Under the pieces are notes generated by a model, which was given only the letters and a program-made list of their open reading frames with translations, made no database searches and was not told where the DNA came from. Shown in pieces: positions 21,305-31,125 of a stretch of DNA of 31,125 nucleotides. Source of the DNA: Basidiobolus ranarum (lineage: Eukaryota; Basidiobolomycota; Basidiobolomycetes; Basidiobolales). Numbering within the stretch: the first letter of the stretch is position 1; each line of letters begins with the position of its first letter. The translations under genes were made by a program, and so were the position numbers. Location of the stretch: the NCBI GenBank assembly GCA_040143965.1, contig JASJQH010000091.1, forward strand, positions 1 to 31,125. The letters are read 5' to 3'.

Positions 21305-21721
21305 GTTTAGATGGTGAGTGTTTGTGTTGTGACAAAATAAAGCGACCAAGAGAGGTTGAGTTTGGTGACTCGAAAAACGGTAGATTTTTTCAAAAAAAAA
21401 GCTTTATGATACGGGGAACCCGGGGGGAAGTTGGGTTGATTGAATATAGAAGGTTTTTGGGGTGATCTAGTGATTTTCCCCACATTTAATTCTCTACCAA
21501 AAATTTTTGTTTAGGAATAATTCGGACTGGGGTGAGCATATAGATGCATACATGATTATGAGCATAATATCTGGAGAATAATTTCTTGGAGCCCCAGACG
21601 AAGATTAGTGTAAATGTCATCAGTGTTTATTTTGTGTGTAAAAGATGATATTATAGTGAAGTTTGAATAAGTTATCTTAGATGAATATTTACAACCGATG
21701 AGGCTAACCGTGGCCATTAAC
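21305..21721. other. Intergenic region between QCR6 and MGM1
   Basis: A 417-nt spacer: QCR6 promoter side, with an A9 tract near 21392-21400, and the MGM1 3' flank with TTTATT at 21626-21631. No gene. Confidence 0.5.
21626..21631 (-). terminator. Poly(A) signal of MGM1
   Basis: AATAAA on the minus strand, 90 nt past the MGM1 stop. Confidence 0.4.
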
Positions 21722-24551
21722 TTAACGTAAGTATTTTCTGGCTCCGAACTCCTCTTGGCGCCGAACAAGATACATCAGTTTCTCCATGACTTCCTCTAGC
21801 TTCAACTTGCGCTCAGCTAATTTAAGTTGCTTCATCACACGTGGATTCTCTTTAGCAAAGTAGTCAATTTCATTCCGGTTCAGCCCGTAGTACAGCCTAT
21901 TGTCAACTTCTCTGGGGAACAAAAAGAAGAATTCGTTTAACAATTCGACTTGAATAAACATCACTGCGGTATAGACAAGCTTTTCCGCAACAACATTTAG
22001 AAATACTTCTGGACATATGGTTTTATTATCCACATTTTTGCACTTCCGACTTTTCAATGTAGCCAAGCGATATTTCAAAATCATGGCTCGCTGCTTCAAA
22101 CATATAGCTTCCTTGGCTTTGTCGATGAGGATTGGGTTGAAGTGTGGCTTAGCAGCATCCAGTAGATCCGAATCCATATTTAGTTCCTGTTCTTCTTGGG
22201 AAGCGATGAACTTGTTGGCGGCTCTGCGTTGTTCGTCTCTTTCCGAGTCCAAGACGTGTTTAATCGCCGAACGTAATTTGGCTTTACCAACGGTTGTTTT
22301 GATGTTAGTGAGTGCATATTCGCACATAGAGATTTCCTTTTGCAACAACCCAATGGAGCGCTTGAGGCCATCGGCCCATTCTTGTTCAGTGCACTCTACC
22401 TCGTACTTGTAGGGCTTAATGGTGTTCTCCACCTGGTCGACAGTGACTTGGTATTTACTCTTTAGAATTTCATGACTAAACTGAACAATCTGACGTTGTG
22501 TGTCTGGATGATAAAGGAAAGGCTCATCGGACGCAAGCTTCTCCATATTTTTCATTACTAGGTCTACCACCATCTGTGTACTTGATCTACCTAGACCACT
22601 TTTCGTAAGTAACGAGGAGCAAATGTCAAGTTTGTGTTCCCAATATACGTCATCTGAGTTATCCTTTCCAAGGGAGAAGATTTTGGGATCAGCCCAATAC
22701 ATTTCAGCACTAATGTCCAGAACTCTTTCCTCGAGAAGATTTCGAAGTTCCTGTCTGACTTGAGGCTTGCCAAAAGTACCGGCGAAGTCTTTGAACTTCA
22801 ACTTGAGGGTATCCATGGTTTCGGCTACGTAAGACTCGGCAGTAACTCGACGATCGTTGTACTCCACCTTGAATTGGTACCTTGCTTCTTCTAGTTCTGT
22901 CTGCACACGGTCTACGATGGTTGACAGATTTCTTTTCATATTTTCTTCGAGAACGTTCGTGAGTTTATCCCGCAAATTGCCAGTTCCTACGACAATATTG
23001 CGTTGGCTATAGACATGGTTGGATCTGAAATAGCTATCCTCTGTTTCTACTACTTTCTTGTTTCCATTGGGCCCACTTTCTCCGCCCAAGTTCTTGCAAA
23101 TCACTCCGATATATCCAAGGTGAAGTGGATAATCAGTGTTCTGCAGGATCGCCACTCCATTCTCCGGAGGAACAAGATCCATCTTGGTGATAACACCAAT
23201 TGTACGGACACCAAGCGGATCTACTTTTCTGCTAGCTAAAAGAGCTTCAGAATTGGCGAGATCCACATCGGCAGAGCAAACGGCAAGAATTATGTTTTGA
23301 CGACGAATGTAGGATTCACATAAATCTTGGATCTTTTGTTTCAATGCTGGTGGTTGGTTGACATTATGGATTTGAATGTATCCAGGAAGATCGATCAGTG
23401 TCAGGTCAGGAATATTGGGTGAATAGATCCGGAGTTCAATTGGCTTTGACGAGACACACTCTGCGTCGGAAACTGACATGTTCATATCCATGAGGGTTTT
23501 CTGAACTTGTTCGAAATCCCGAACTTTTTCGAGTCCAACTTGTGGAAACTCTGCATATTCTTCATGGGAATCTGGAGTGTTAATCAGCGTGAGCTCTATG
23601 GGCCGACGGGTAACCATGTTAGAGCCTCTATTGAAGTCACATTATAATGTTAGTCAGACCAGACAAACGAAAATATTGAAATATCCGAAAGGTTGAAAGA
23701 TTTACATACTTTGGAAGAAATTCTCGGCCTACGATTGCTTCCAGAACCGAGCTTTTACCGGAGCTTTGCGAGCCGATCACAACAATGCTAGGAAGTTGCA
23801 AAGTTTCATCATGATCGATGGTCTTTAACATATTTCGGATTTCAATTAATTTCTTAGTTAAAATCATGAATTGGTCATCTTTAGGTCTTCGTGGTTCTTC
23901 AACGGGTTCTGGTGGAATGATGCGGACTTTTTCTTTCGGTTCGTTTGCCGCAGCGGAAGCGAACAATACAGCCGGTATCATATTAGGTGGTTTAGAGGAA
24001 TTTCCGTTTCCGTTTTCTTTTTCCTTGTCATCCTGTTTTGAATTCTCTTGGGATGGGAAGAACTTATTGAACAAGTCTACCATGGTTATATCTGATAATC
24101 CTTTTTGCAGAGTCGAATCGTAATACGAGCGGATCTGGCTAGCTGCAAGGAGTGCCCAATTAGGTGAAAAATTATTGGACAGTTCTAAAAAAGATATTAA
24201 CTGTCAGCAAAGAGAAGAGTATAAAATATATCATGTCGACTAACCATTCATTTGTATATGTGCATAACCTACTGCTCCTACACCAAAACCAACGAAGGTC
24301 AAGGGTACACGTGCAATGTGGGAAGTTAATTTAATGGAGGCAACCGCAGCTCTAGGGATAATCTTTGGGAGTACGTTGGATCCGAGAAAAGTTGCAAGTG
24401 GAGTGGACACTCTTGGTAAAGCAACAGTAAGGGGCCGATGCTGGTAAGGTCTGAGTAGAGGTTTGATAGCCCCGGGATTTCTGGTATGTGGAAGTAGAAC
24501 TGTACCGAGTCTGACCAACTTTTGGCCCACACTCGATAGTTTAGTAATCAT
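21722..24551 (-). CDS. MGM1: Mitochondrial inner-membrane dynamin-like GTPase (Mgm1/OPA1), 3 exons
   Basis: Drives inner-membrane fusion and cristae shape. Exons on the minus strand: 24551-24245, 24184-23710, 23627-21722, giving 895 aa (yeast 902). The N-terminus is basic and amphipathic, rich in Arg, Lys, Leu and Ser with almost no acid: a mitochondrial presequence. A hydrophobic segment at about 83-97 ([15 protein letters not shown]) is the membrane anchor. A second, [12 protein letters not shown] at 171-182, is a candidate rhomboid-protease cleavage region, which in yeast yields the short form (inferred). GTPase motifs: G1 GSQSSGKS at 240-247, switch Thr267 in NMVTRR, DLPG at 340-343, and TKMD at 408-411. 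Middle and effector domains follow to the end. The exon 2/3 junction rebuilds the conserved [17 protein letters not shown] stretch, which confirms the model. Confidence 0.96.
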
Positions 24552-25177
24552 GTTTGGCTTTCACGAAAGAAATTGTTGTCTAAACCAAAGAAAAGAATGA
24601 CATGAATAAGGAAAAAAGAGAAGTGCGATATTGTATTGTCACCACCACTCACAGATTAAACTAGGATTCAAGAAATTTCCATAGTCCCAGAATTTGTATG
24701 TGTTCCAGCTCCCTTGCCTCTGATACTATTTGTGGTACTTGATGATAGCTCGATCTAAATTATCTTAATCAAGATAACTTTTCATTAGTTTCAGAAATCC
24801 CCTCCGATATACAATCATCAACTGGTGACAGTTGATAGTACAGCACAAGCTTTCTTTGGGCACTCTTCAAAAACAGTAATTGCTGCGTAATTGCGGTAAC
24901 TACTTTTGGAGCCGCAATGAGAGAATAACGATGACCAAATGACGTAGCCGGGATATACAATCAATTATAATATAGCATTTTCACAGTGACGAATTTATTT
25001 AGATTATGCATTATATTCAACAATCATTCATAAATATAGTTCAGTAAGAATGGAGAATAAACATTAAGCAGTGATGAATAACAAGCAGTGACGAATAACA
25101 AGCAGTGACGAATAACAAGCAATGATGAATAACAAGCAGTGATGAATAACAAGCAGTGTAACGCAGTGAATAAAAAA
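24552..25177. other. Intergenic region between MGM1 and the RNF10-like gene
   Basis: A 626-nt spacer: MGM1 5' flank and RNF10-like 3' flank. It contains the 17-bp minisatellite at 25068-25152 and an ATF-type half-site TGACGT at 24940-24945. A 63-residue open frame on the minus strand has no family resemblance. Confidence 0.55.
25068..25152. repeat. 17-bp minisatellite, five tandem units
   Basis: The unit GCAGTGATGAATAACAA is repeated five times with only T/C or G/A changes inside the unit (GCAGTGACGAATAACAA, GCAATGATGAATAACAA). A degenerate tail with GCAGTG and GCAGTGAATAA follows at 25153-25173. It ends about 25 bases from the stop of the RNF10-like gene, so it is probably in that gene's 3' UTR. 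Confidence 0.95.
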
Positions 25178-27734
25178 TCAATAGCGTCTGCTTGCGTTAT
25201 TGCTCATTAGTACATGCCTCTTTTTGCCTTTCTTGCCAACCAATACCTCTTCTTTGCCGAACTTTAGTGGATTGGGTGACTCTAATACCTTCGCAAAACT
25301 ACCATCATGATTAGAACCTCTCCGATCCGATCCCTGGGATGCTATAGAGTTCTCTTTGTTGACGCCTCTTACTTTTTGCGATGAATGGATGGTATTGTTC
25401 GAATTGTTGGCGGGAATTTGGAAGAATGGGTCATTACTTATAGGTCGGTGCCCTACAGCGTTTCTCTCCGGTTTATATAGCGGTACTTCAGCTAGTTGTC
25501 GTTGCCTTTCTTCTTTGCGGTTTTTTTGGATTTTTTTACTTTCACGTTGCCGAAGTTCATCTAAACAAAGCATGTTGAGTAAGAAGTAGAGTCTAGATGA
25601 TCAACATGAAAATACCATACCAGAAAACATATTGAGAGTTTTCTTGGAAACGAGATTTCTTAAATCAATTTCGACAAAGGTGATATCGCAGCTTATAGGT
25701 AGATGGCTTAAATATTTGAATCTTCTACGCAAATCCTGACCATCATTAAGAAGGTCAGTATGTTGCTAAGTGATAGAATATAAAGTGATGCTTACAGGGT
25801 TAATGGTCGATTCTTCAAAACCGATCATGGGTGCAGATATTTCGTCTGGAAAATTCTCATAAGCGCCAAACTCTTCGCGCAAGATTTTAACATCAATAGG
25901 ATGTAAATACATGTGTTGTCCGTCGGCAGATTGATAGAAAAAGTAATCACTGACAAGCGCTTCGTGTTTCGCACCGGCCTCTTGAGAATCAATTCCTTGA
26001 TGAGACAAGTCATAGGTTTCCTTGTTCACATTCCCATTAAATAAGGCTCCATATGGTGTCGACGCCGATATTTCGATAGAGTGAGGGTTCACTGAATTTG
26101 AGACATGGATATGTTCGTCTTCACAGTCGGAGAAGGCGGATTCGTGTACCTAGAAAATGTTGATTATCTACCATACCATGATGATGGACAAAGGTTGATG
26201 GGTAAAATACCTTATTGTTCTCGCGATATGAGTTTATAACTGCTTCGAATTCATCTTCCTGCACCTCTGTTGAGATTTTACTATCAGTAAAAGGTTGTGC
26301 TTCAGTGCCACATAACATATTGATCGCAGCAATCTTCTCAATACTCTCTCTAACTGAGCTTAAACGTAGGAATTTCAGTTGGCTCTAGGTATTAATAAAT
26401 TAATGGTTGGTCAAGAGATTCAGTTTAACAATAGAGTCAGTTACTTTTGTTTTCTCAATGGAATTATTAATGTATATCAGCTCTTCGTTTGCACCCCATC
26501 CTTTCGCATCTTTCAGAGCATCCTCCAACTCAGAGATCGCTTGAATATACTCTTTCTCCATGTACGAAAGAGTTGGAAGAATTAGCCTAGAATAGGATAG
26601 GGCGCTGGGGGTAAAATCCCAAGGAATGAACGATGTTTCTGGGGAGATAACTTGCCTCAATTTGCACATTGAAGTTCGAGGCAAGACGATGTTTGATATC
26701 GAAGGTCTCTGCATCAGGTTAAAAGTGACGAGATTCTTCTTGATGTCATTTCTCATTAGAAATAAACCTTCTCTATGTTGTACACTCTTCAGATCCTTTT
26801 CGTAGATAGCATCCCAACAGACCGGGCATTTTCGCCATTTCTTTTTGTCTTCACCAACGCTGAGATAATGCAAAATACATGGATAACAGTAAGTATGCCC
26901 GCATTTAGTAACTCGAGCAGCGCACGGCTTTGAGAGGCAGATTGGACAAGTGGTCAAGGACTGACTAGTAATTACTACTTGTTCAATATCCTCCCATTGT
27001 ATGCTGACATCTAAAGCTTAGTTTAGCTAATGAAACATAATGGATTACCAATATGTCCATACCTGGATCAGCTAATTGAACAGTGTAGTCTCCAGTTGGG
27101 TTGACTAAGAATCGAAAACTAATCAAGTACAAAATATCAGTATCTGTGGTGAGCTATGAAATCACTTCGTTGGCATTTACTTTGCATTGACAAAGCGCTC
27201 CTTATTAAAGGGTTGGTGATGAACAGTTCGTGATTTTCTAGGAGCAAAGCTTACGGGCCGTTGACGAGGAGGTAAGGAGAAGTTTAGCAAGTGATTCATG
27301 GATATTTGCCCGCGTTTGTTAGGTTCCCCAATCTTTGTATTGGCAAGTTAGATTAAATAGAAGTAAAAATATTATAAGAAGAATGCATACCTCACTTTTA
27401 TCGTGGGAGGAAGTATTTGTGATGAGATTGCGACCAAGAGTTGCTTTAGACCGTGAATTCACTTGGTTATGGGATCTGCAGCCTCTCTGGGTACTACTTC
27501 TATTCTTTTGTCCGCTACTTTGGAAACTAGGGTCTAGCAAAGAAGTGTTAGAAAGCATAGTATTCTGTATTTCTTCGAGTCTAATAAACTTGAAGTACCT
27601 CGTTGATTGATAGAGCCTCTTGGAAGACGTTCTTTGTTATGTTTATGCCCAGGTTTTTTTGGTCTGTCAATATTCGGCTTTAAAGTGCTTTGGGTAACAA
27701 GCTTAGGTGTGAATACAGGTGCATTGACGTTCAT
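25178..27734 (-). CDS. MAG2: RING-type E3 ubiquitin ligase of the Mag2/RNF10 family, 9 exons
   Basis: Yeast Mag2 and human RNF10 monoubiquitinate 40S proteins (uS3, and uS5 in human) on stalled ribosomes. Exons on the minus strand: 27734-27599, 27533-27391, 27332-27181, 27118-27063, 27010-26445, 26384-26211, 26149-25796, 25735-25621, 25560-25178, giving 692 aa (yeast 670). A basic, polar N-terminus precedes NFRFLVNPTGDYTVQLADPD. The RING (C3HC4) is Cys184, Cys187, Cys199, His201, Cys204, Cys207, Cys224 and Cys227. The family-specific block YFFYQSADGQHMYLHPIDVK lies in exon 7, and FKYLSHLPISCDITFVEIDL in exon 8. The C-terminus is Lys/Arg-rich. For exon 8 I chose the acceptor giving a 60-nt intron with a TACTGAC branch site; a nearer AG would give a 30-nt intron. 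Start is the first ATG in the frame. Confidence 0.92.
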
Positions 27735-28282
27735 ATCTAATAGGCGATAATTGAAAGAGAAACTAAGACTTTCAACACAAAGTTGAGGCAAATTCTAGTG
27801 AGAGAGGCCCACAAAGTAACTGTTTAAAAGAGAAGGTTGATAAAAAATGACGATACTTTGGAATATGGTATAATCTGTTGTTGGCTATCTAAGAAACAGT
27901 CCAGGAACCTTGTATCTCATACAATCGCACTATTTTTGAACCAATCCAGCCTGAAATCCGAAACATTTTCAGTGACCGTTTATGGCAAGGGCAAAGAAGC
28001 TAGCTTACTGCGCATGATCGCTCGGTGACTTTAATAGGAAGGGACTGCTTCATGTGTGAGCCAGAGGGTCCTGCGGATTTCAGAGCTGAGATAAAAGACC
28101 ACAGATCATTATCACGTGATCCATAGGAAGCATTTCTGTGGTTAGATGGTTAAGTCAATCCGAGATTTTTTTATAGCATTCCAATTTTCAGGCTAAGGGG
28201 GTCTAGAAATGATGAAGATTTGTTAAGGAATTATATCTACAGGAAAAACGTAGGTTGTGAATACTTGCTACACCTTAATATA
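27735..28282. promoter_or_regulatory. Divergent promoter of the RNF10-like and mRNA triphosphatase genes
   Basis: 548 nt between two start codons facing away from each other. A perfect 10-bp palindrome ATCACGTGAT is at 28111-28120. An open frame at 27837-28028 begins at TTG, has no ATG and resembles nothing I know, so I do not call it. Confidence 0.55.
28111..28120. promoter_or_regulatory. CACGTG palindrome (E-box / Cbf1-type site)
   Basis: ATCACGTGAT is self-complementary over 10 bp and contains TCACGTGA, the preferred site of Cbf1-like bHLH factors. It lies 163 nt from the triphosphatase start and 377 nt from the RNF10-like start. Confidence 0.45.
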
Positions 28283-29604
28283 ATGGAGGAAACAAACAGG
28301 AAGAGACCTAGAGAGGACTCACAAGAATCAGTGGGTCTGAACTTGGCTCGACTCGAAAGAAGTATCTTCTGTGTGGAGCCTTTGGATGATATTTTGAAAG
28401 TAGTTTCCGATTTTTTGTATAAACATCTAGATCGTCCTCATGTAGAGGTATTTACAATACTTTTCAATAACTATTCTTAATGGAGTGAAATCCCCTTCTC
28501 ATCTGTTCTGAAATATTCAACAGATAGAGGCAAAATTAGGCGTTTTGATTGACACTAGAACCAACCAAAGAATCAAATTGCCAGTTGCAACCGAAACTGG
28601 TAAACTTTCAACCATATTGCTAGTGGTCAGAAGTTTTTTCTTACTTGTATTATTATAGTAATGTCTTTGGAAGATGATAAGTGGTTTCGATTTGAATCAG
28701 ATATGAAATTGGTTGGTAGATGAATTCTTTGCAGCCATTCTTGGTTTATGACTCTTACTCAAATAAGTCTTTATGTACGCTAGGAGCAACATAAGCATTT
28801 CAATGAAATTCTCAACAAACGAGTTAGCGAATCTAAAGCGCCAAACTACAGAGTACGGATCGTAATATTTTTTGGCAAGAGTTGCATATACTAATTAACT
28901 GATTAGGGGGCAATTATCGAATACAAGCATACACGAGAGACAGATAGGTTCTATAAAGTGGATGGAGCCAAGGTTCGAGTTACGACGGATCAGCAGACTG
29001 GAGAGGTAAATAGACCAATTTGATGATTCTTTGCACCGGCCGATTGTTTAACTCGTATATGGATGTAAAGGTTGTTGCGGACGGAATTGTAGAGAAGAAG
29101 AGAGTGGCAAATTTAAACATTCATTCTCCAAATACCCGATTAGATTTCCGCATAACTATCAGCGAGGAAATTCCAAGTGAGGCCATGTTATATAAGCTCA
29201 TCACTTTTACGTTACTAACTATATCTCTAGAATCACTGCCCGAGGGCAAACATCTGTTTGAGCGTAACAAGGATCGTTTGTCGTATCGTCATGAAATATG
29301 GAAGTTCGATCTTACTCAGGTGAAAGGAAATGAGGTAGGATACTCACTTCATATGTGTCATGGCCCACGTGTCTTACAATTAAATGTTTGTTAGCAACCA
29401 TCTCGGCCACAACCTTCGTTTTATGGATATCGTGCACCGGAAAGGACGCCAGAACTCAAGCACGAGTTAGAACTGGAATTTGCGGACCCTAAGGTTCTGC
29501 TCAATGAGCGTAAGAAAATTGAACGCGGAGAACCCAATAACTATTCTACCGTGGTGAAAGTGTTTCTCAATAACATTCGATTGTTGGCCAAAAAAGCGCT
29601 ATAG
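28283..29604 (+). CDS. mRNA 5'-triphosphatase (capping enzyme beta subunit, Cet1/Pct1 type), 8 exons
   Basis: Removes the gamma phosphate from nascent pre-mRNA, the first step of capping, as a metal-dependent tunnel enzyme. Exons: 28283-28447, 28524-28599, 28659-28711, 28784-28852, 28907-29005, 29071-29176, 29231-29334, 29395-29604, giving 293 aa (fission yeast Pct1 is about 300). The metal-binding Glu-rich strands are visible: motif A VEIEAKLG with Glu55 and Glu57, and motif C HELELEFAD with Glu248, Glu250 and Glu252. Between them lie WFRFESDM, IIEYKHTRETDRFY and LDFRITISEEIP. Intron 6 (29177-29230) is 54 nt, in frame and stop-free, but has a TACTAAC branch site, so I treat it as spliced. 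The donor at 28712 (GTTGGT) is weak, yet it is the only one that fits the next exon. Yeasts use this fold whereas animals use an unrelated phosphatase. Confidence 0.93.
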
Positions 29605-29846
29605 TCACAAGATGCTTTTATTTCCCACTAAAATCTACACACTTTCGGTAAACGAGAAGAGCTCGCATTGTATTTGCTAATGTGACAATACATGGGAAAT
29701 CAGCACATTTGATGTATTCATAGCAGTACTTTAGGGATTATTTATGCGCATCCATACTTAGCGTAATGAAACTAGTCTGTGAATGATATCTGACAATAAA
29801 CATTTCAATATAGTTCCTCTTCCTTTACTATGGCATTTGATTACAT
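29605..29846. terminator. Convergent 3' flanks of the triphosphatase and PMP3-like genes
   Basis: A 242-nt spacer with AATAAA at 29795-29800 on the plus strand, a likely poly(A) signal for the triphosphatase gene. Confidence 0.45.
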
Positions 29847-30167
29847 TTAGGGAATTGCAATATATCTTCTGATACCCTGATACTTTACAATGACATACCA
29901 AGCGTGAAAAACTGGTAGCAACCCAATAATCCACTCAAAGCCGAACAGGAAATGATATCCAAGGTAGAAGGGCATAAATGCGGGTACCGTAGTAAACAGA
30001 GTCAAGCCGAGGTTGATCCAAAAGTCGGGCTTGAAATCTCTTTTTATGTAGACGGCCAAAGGAGGAATAAATAGACTGAGGATGAAGAGCAAAATATCTT
30101 TTTGATTGTAACGCATTGTTGGGAATAATAATAAAGATAAACTACACCCACCCGCGCAAGTGCTCAT
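29847..30167 (-). CDS. PMP3/UPF0057-like small membrane protein; splicing unresolved
   Basis: The minus-strand frame from ATG 30167 is open for 106 aa. Its core, DILLFILSLFIPPLAVYIKRDFK followed by DFWINLGLTLF, is the PMP3 (UPF0057) signature: a first helix with the PP-[LIV]-AV motif, a short loop, then a second helix. Family members are 50-70 aa plasma-membrane proteins that affect membrane potential and salt tolerance. Two stretches look like introns of 54 nt each, both in frame and without stops: 30151-30098 (GTGGGT...AAAAAG) and about 29994-29941 (GTACCC...TTTGAG). Removing the first gives MSTCAG-DILLF, a very family-like start. Removing the second shortens the loop before WIIGLLPVFHAWYVI. 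The second has no clear branch site. An internal ATG at 30116 is an alternative start. The family call is good; the exact protein is not settled. Confidence 0.7.
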   Translation of the reverse strand: MSTCAGGCSLSLLLFPTMRYNQKDILLFILSLFIPPLAVYIKRDFKPDFWINLGLTLFTTVPAFMPFYLGYHFLFGFEWIIGLLPVFHAWYVIVKYQGIRRYIAIP

Positions 30168-30676
30168 TAAATACTATTAGAGCACGTGCTATCAAGTGCT
30201 TTGAGCATGTAGGCTGCAAAGAACAAGGTTACTTAATTGGTGCACTAGAAATCAGGATAAAACTATGTTTCTCTTTAAAAGGAGTGAGGATAGCATAGAG
30301 GTGATCGTCATAACAACACATGCAATCTAAACGATAGAACCATTCATATGTATATATATATATATAGGGAATGTTTCACACCACTAGAAAAATAAGATCA
30401 TGGTTTTTGGAAAGTTTTATATACCAAATATTGCTTTTCTAGATATTTTTGGGTTTTCTTAATCTTCAAACTCAAGGGAAAGGATTAAATATATATATTC
30501 ATGTGTAAAGAAAAACCCTTGAAAGAATGTGAACCAAATACTCAAATACTTAAACTATAATGCTTTCAAACGAAAAGAAAAATCATTGTATTCTCGTAAA
30601 CTTGCGTTGATGAAAATATATGGAACAAATGATCCAATATCATCAATGCTAGAGCCGGTACCTCTAGAGTATGTAC
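30168..30676. other. Intergenic region between the PMP3-like gene and RPB1
   Basis: A 509-nt spacer. AGCACGTGCT, a 10-bp palindrome with CACGTG, is at 30181-30190, just upstream of the PMP3-like ATG. A (TA)n run lies at 30350-30366. No gene. Confidence 0.55.
30350..30366. repeat. (TA)n microsatellite
   Basis: About eight uninterrupted TA dinucleotides, preceded by ATATG. Simple-sequence repeat in an intergenic region. Confidence 0.85.

Positions 30677-31125
<449 letters not shown>

Noticed and set aside
24769-24960. 63-codon minus-strand frame upstream of MGM1
   Set aside because: No resemblance to any family; expected by chance in a spacer of this size.
25021-25177. Minisatellite as a CRISPR array
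   Set aside because: The 17-bp units are directly tandem with no spacers, and this is a eukaryotic genome.
27837-28028. 63-codon plus-strand frame in the RNF10/triphosphatase promoter
   Set aside because: No ATG start, no family likeness, and it lies in a short divergent promoter.

Overview
This window is nuclear DNA from a fungus. The evidence is a run of eukaryotic housekeeping genes interrupted by short GT-AG introns (mostly 45-90 nt, several with TACTAAC-like branch sites), a polymerase II CTD, and several fungal-type proteins: an Nma111 twin-protease/PDZ protein, a Cet1/Pct1-type metal-dependent mRNA triphosphatase, Mgm1, Snf4 and Qcr6. The sequence is AT-rich and intron-dense (18 exons in one gene). 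It also carries a compact two-PAS protein of a kind I associate with Mucoromycota/Zoopagomycota. I infer an early-diverging filamentous fungus but cannot name the genus.

Layout, left to right: a secreted CAP-domain protein (+); alanine aminotransferase (+, 8 exons); the NMA111-like protease (+, 18 exons); NOP58 (-); ribosomal protein eL43/RPL43 (-); a two-PAS-domain protein (-); uS7/RPS5 (-) head-to-head with uS14/RPS29 (+); an Atf1-type bZIP factor (+); the AMPK gamma subunit Snf4 (-); the complex III hinge protein Qcr6 (-); the mitochondrial fusion dynamin Mgm1 (-); a Mag2/RNF10 RING E3 ligase (-) head-to-head with the mRNA capping triphosphatase (+); a PMP3-like small membrane protein (-); and the 3' end of RPB1 (-), cut by the right edge inside the CTD heptads.

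Most genes serve basic growth. NOP58, RPL43, RPS5 and RPS29 make or form ribosomes, and the RNF10/Mag2 homologue marks stalled 40S subunits. RPB1 and the triphosphatase act together in mRNA capping, because the CTD recruits capping enzymes. MGM1 and QCR6 act at the mitochondrial inner membrane; Snf4 and the Atf1-like factor belong to energy and stress signalling. I rebuilt exon models by hand from splice signals and from remembered family sequences. Every multi-exon model given closes in frame, apart from the PMP3-like gene, whose splicing I could not settle.

I saw no transposon, retroelement, CRISPR array, tRNA or rRNA gene, and no obviously new multi-gene system. The points most worth a second look are the cysteine-free, intronless, bacterial-style CAP gene, a 17-bp minisatellite in the RNF10 3' flank, arginine-bearing and degenerate distal CTD repeats, telomere-like motifs upstream of NOP58, CACGTG palindromes between genes, and several in-frame, stop-free introns that could give alternative proteins.
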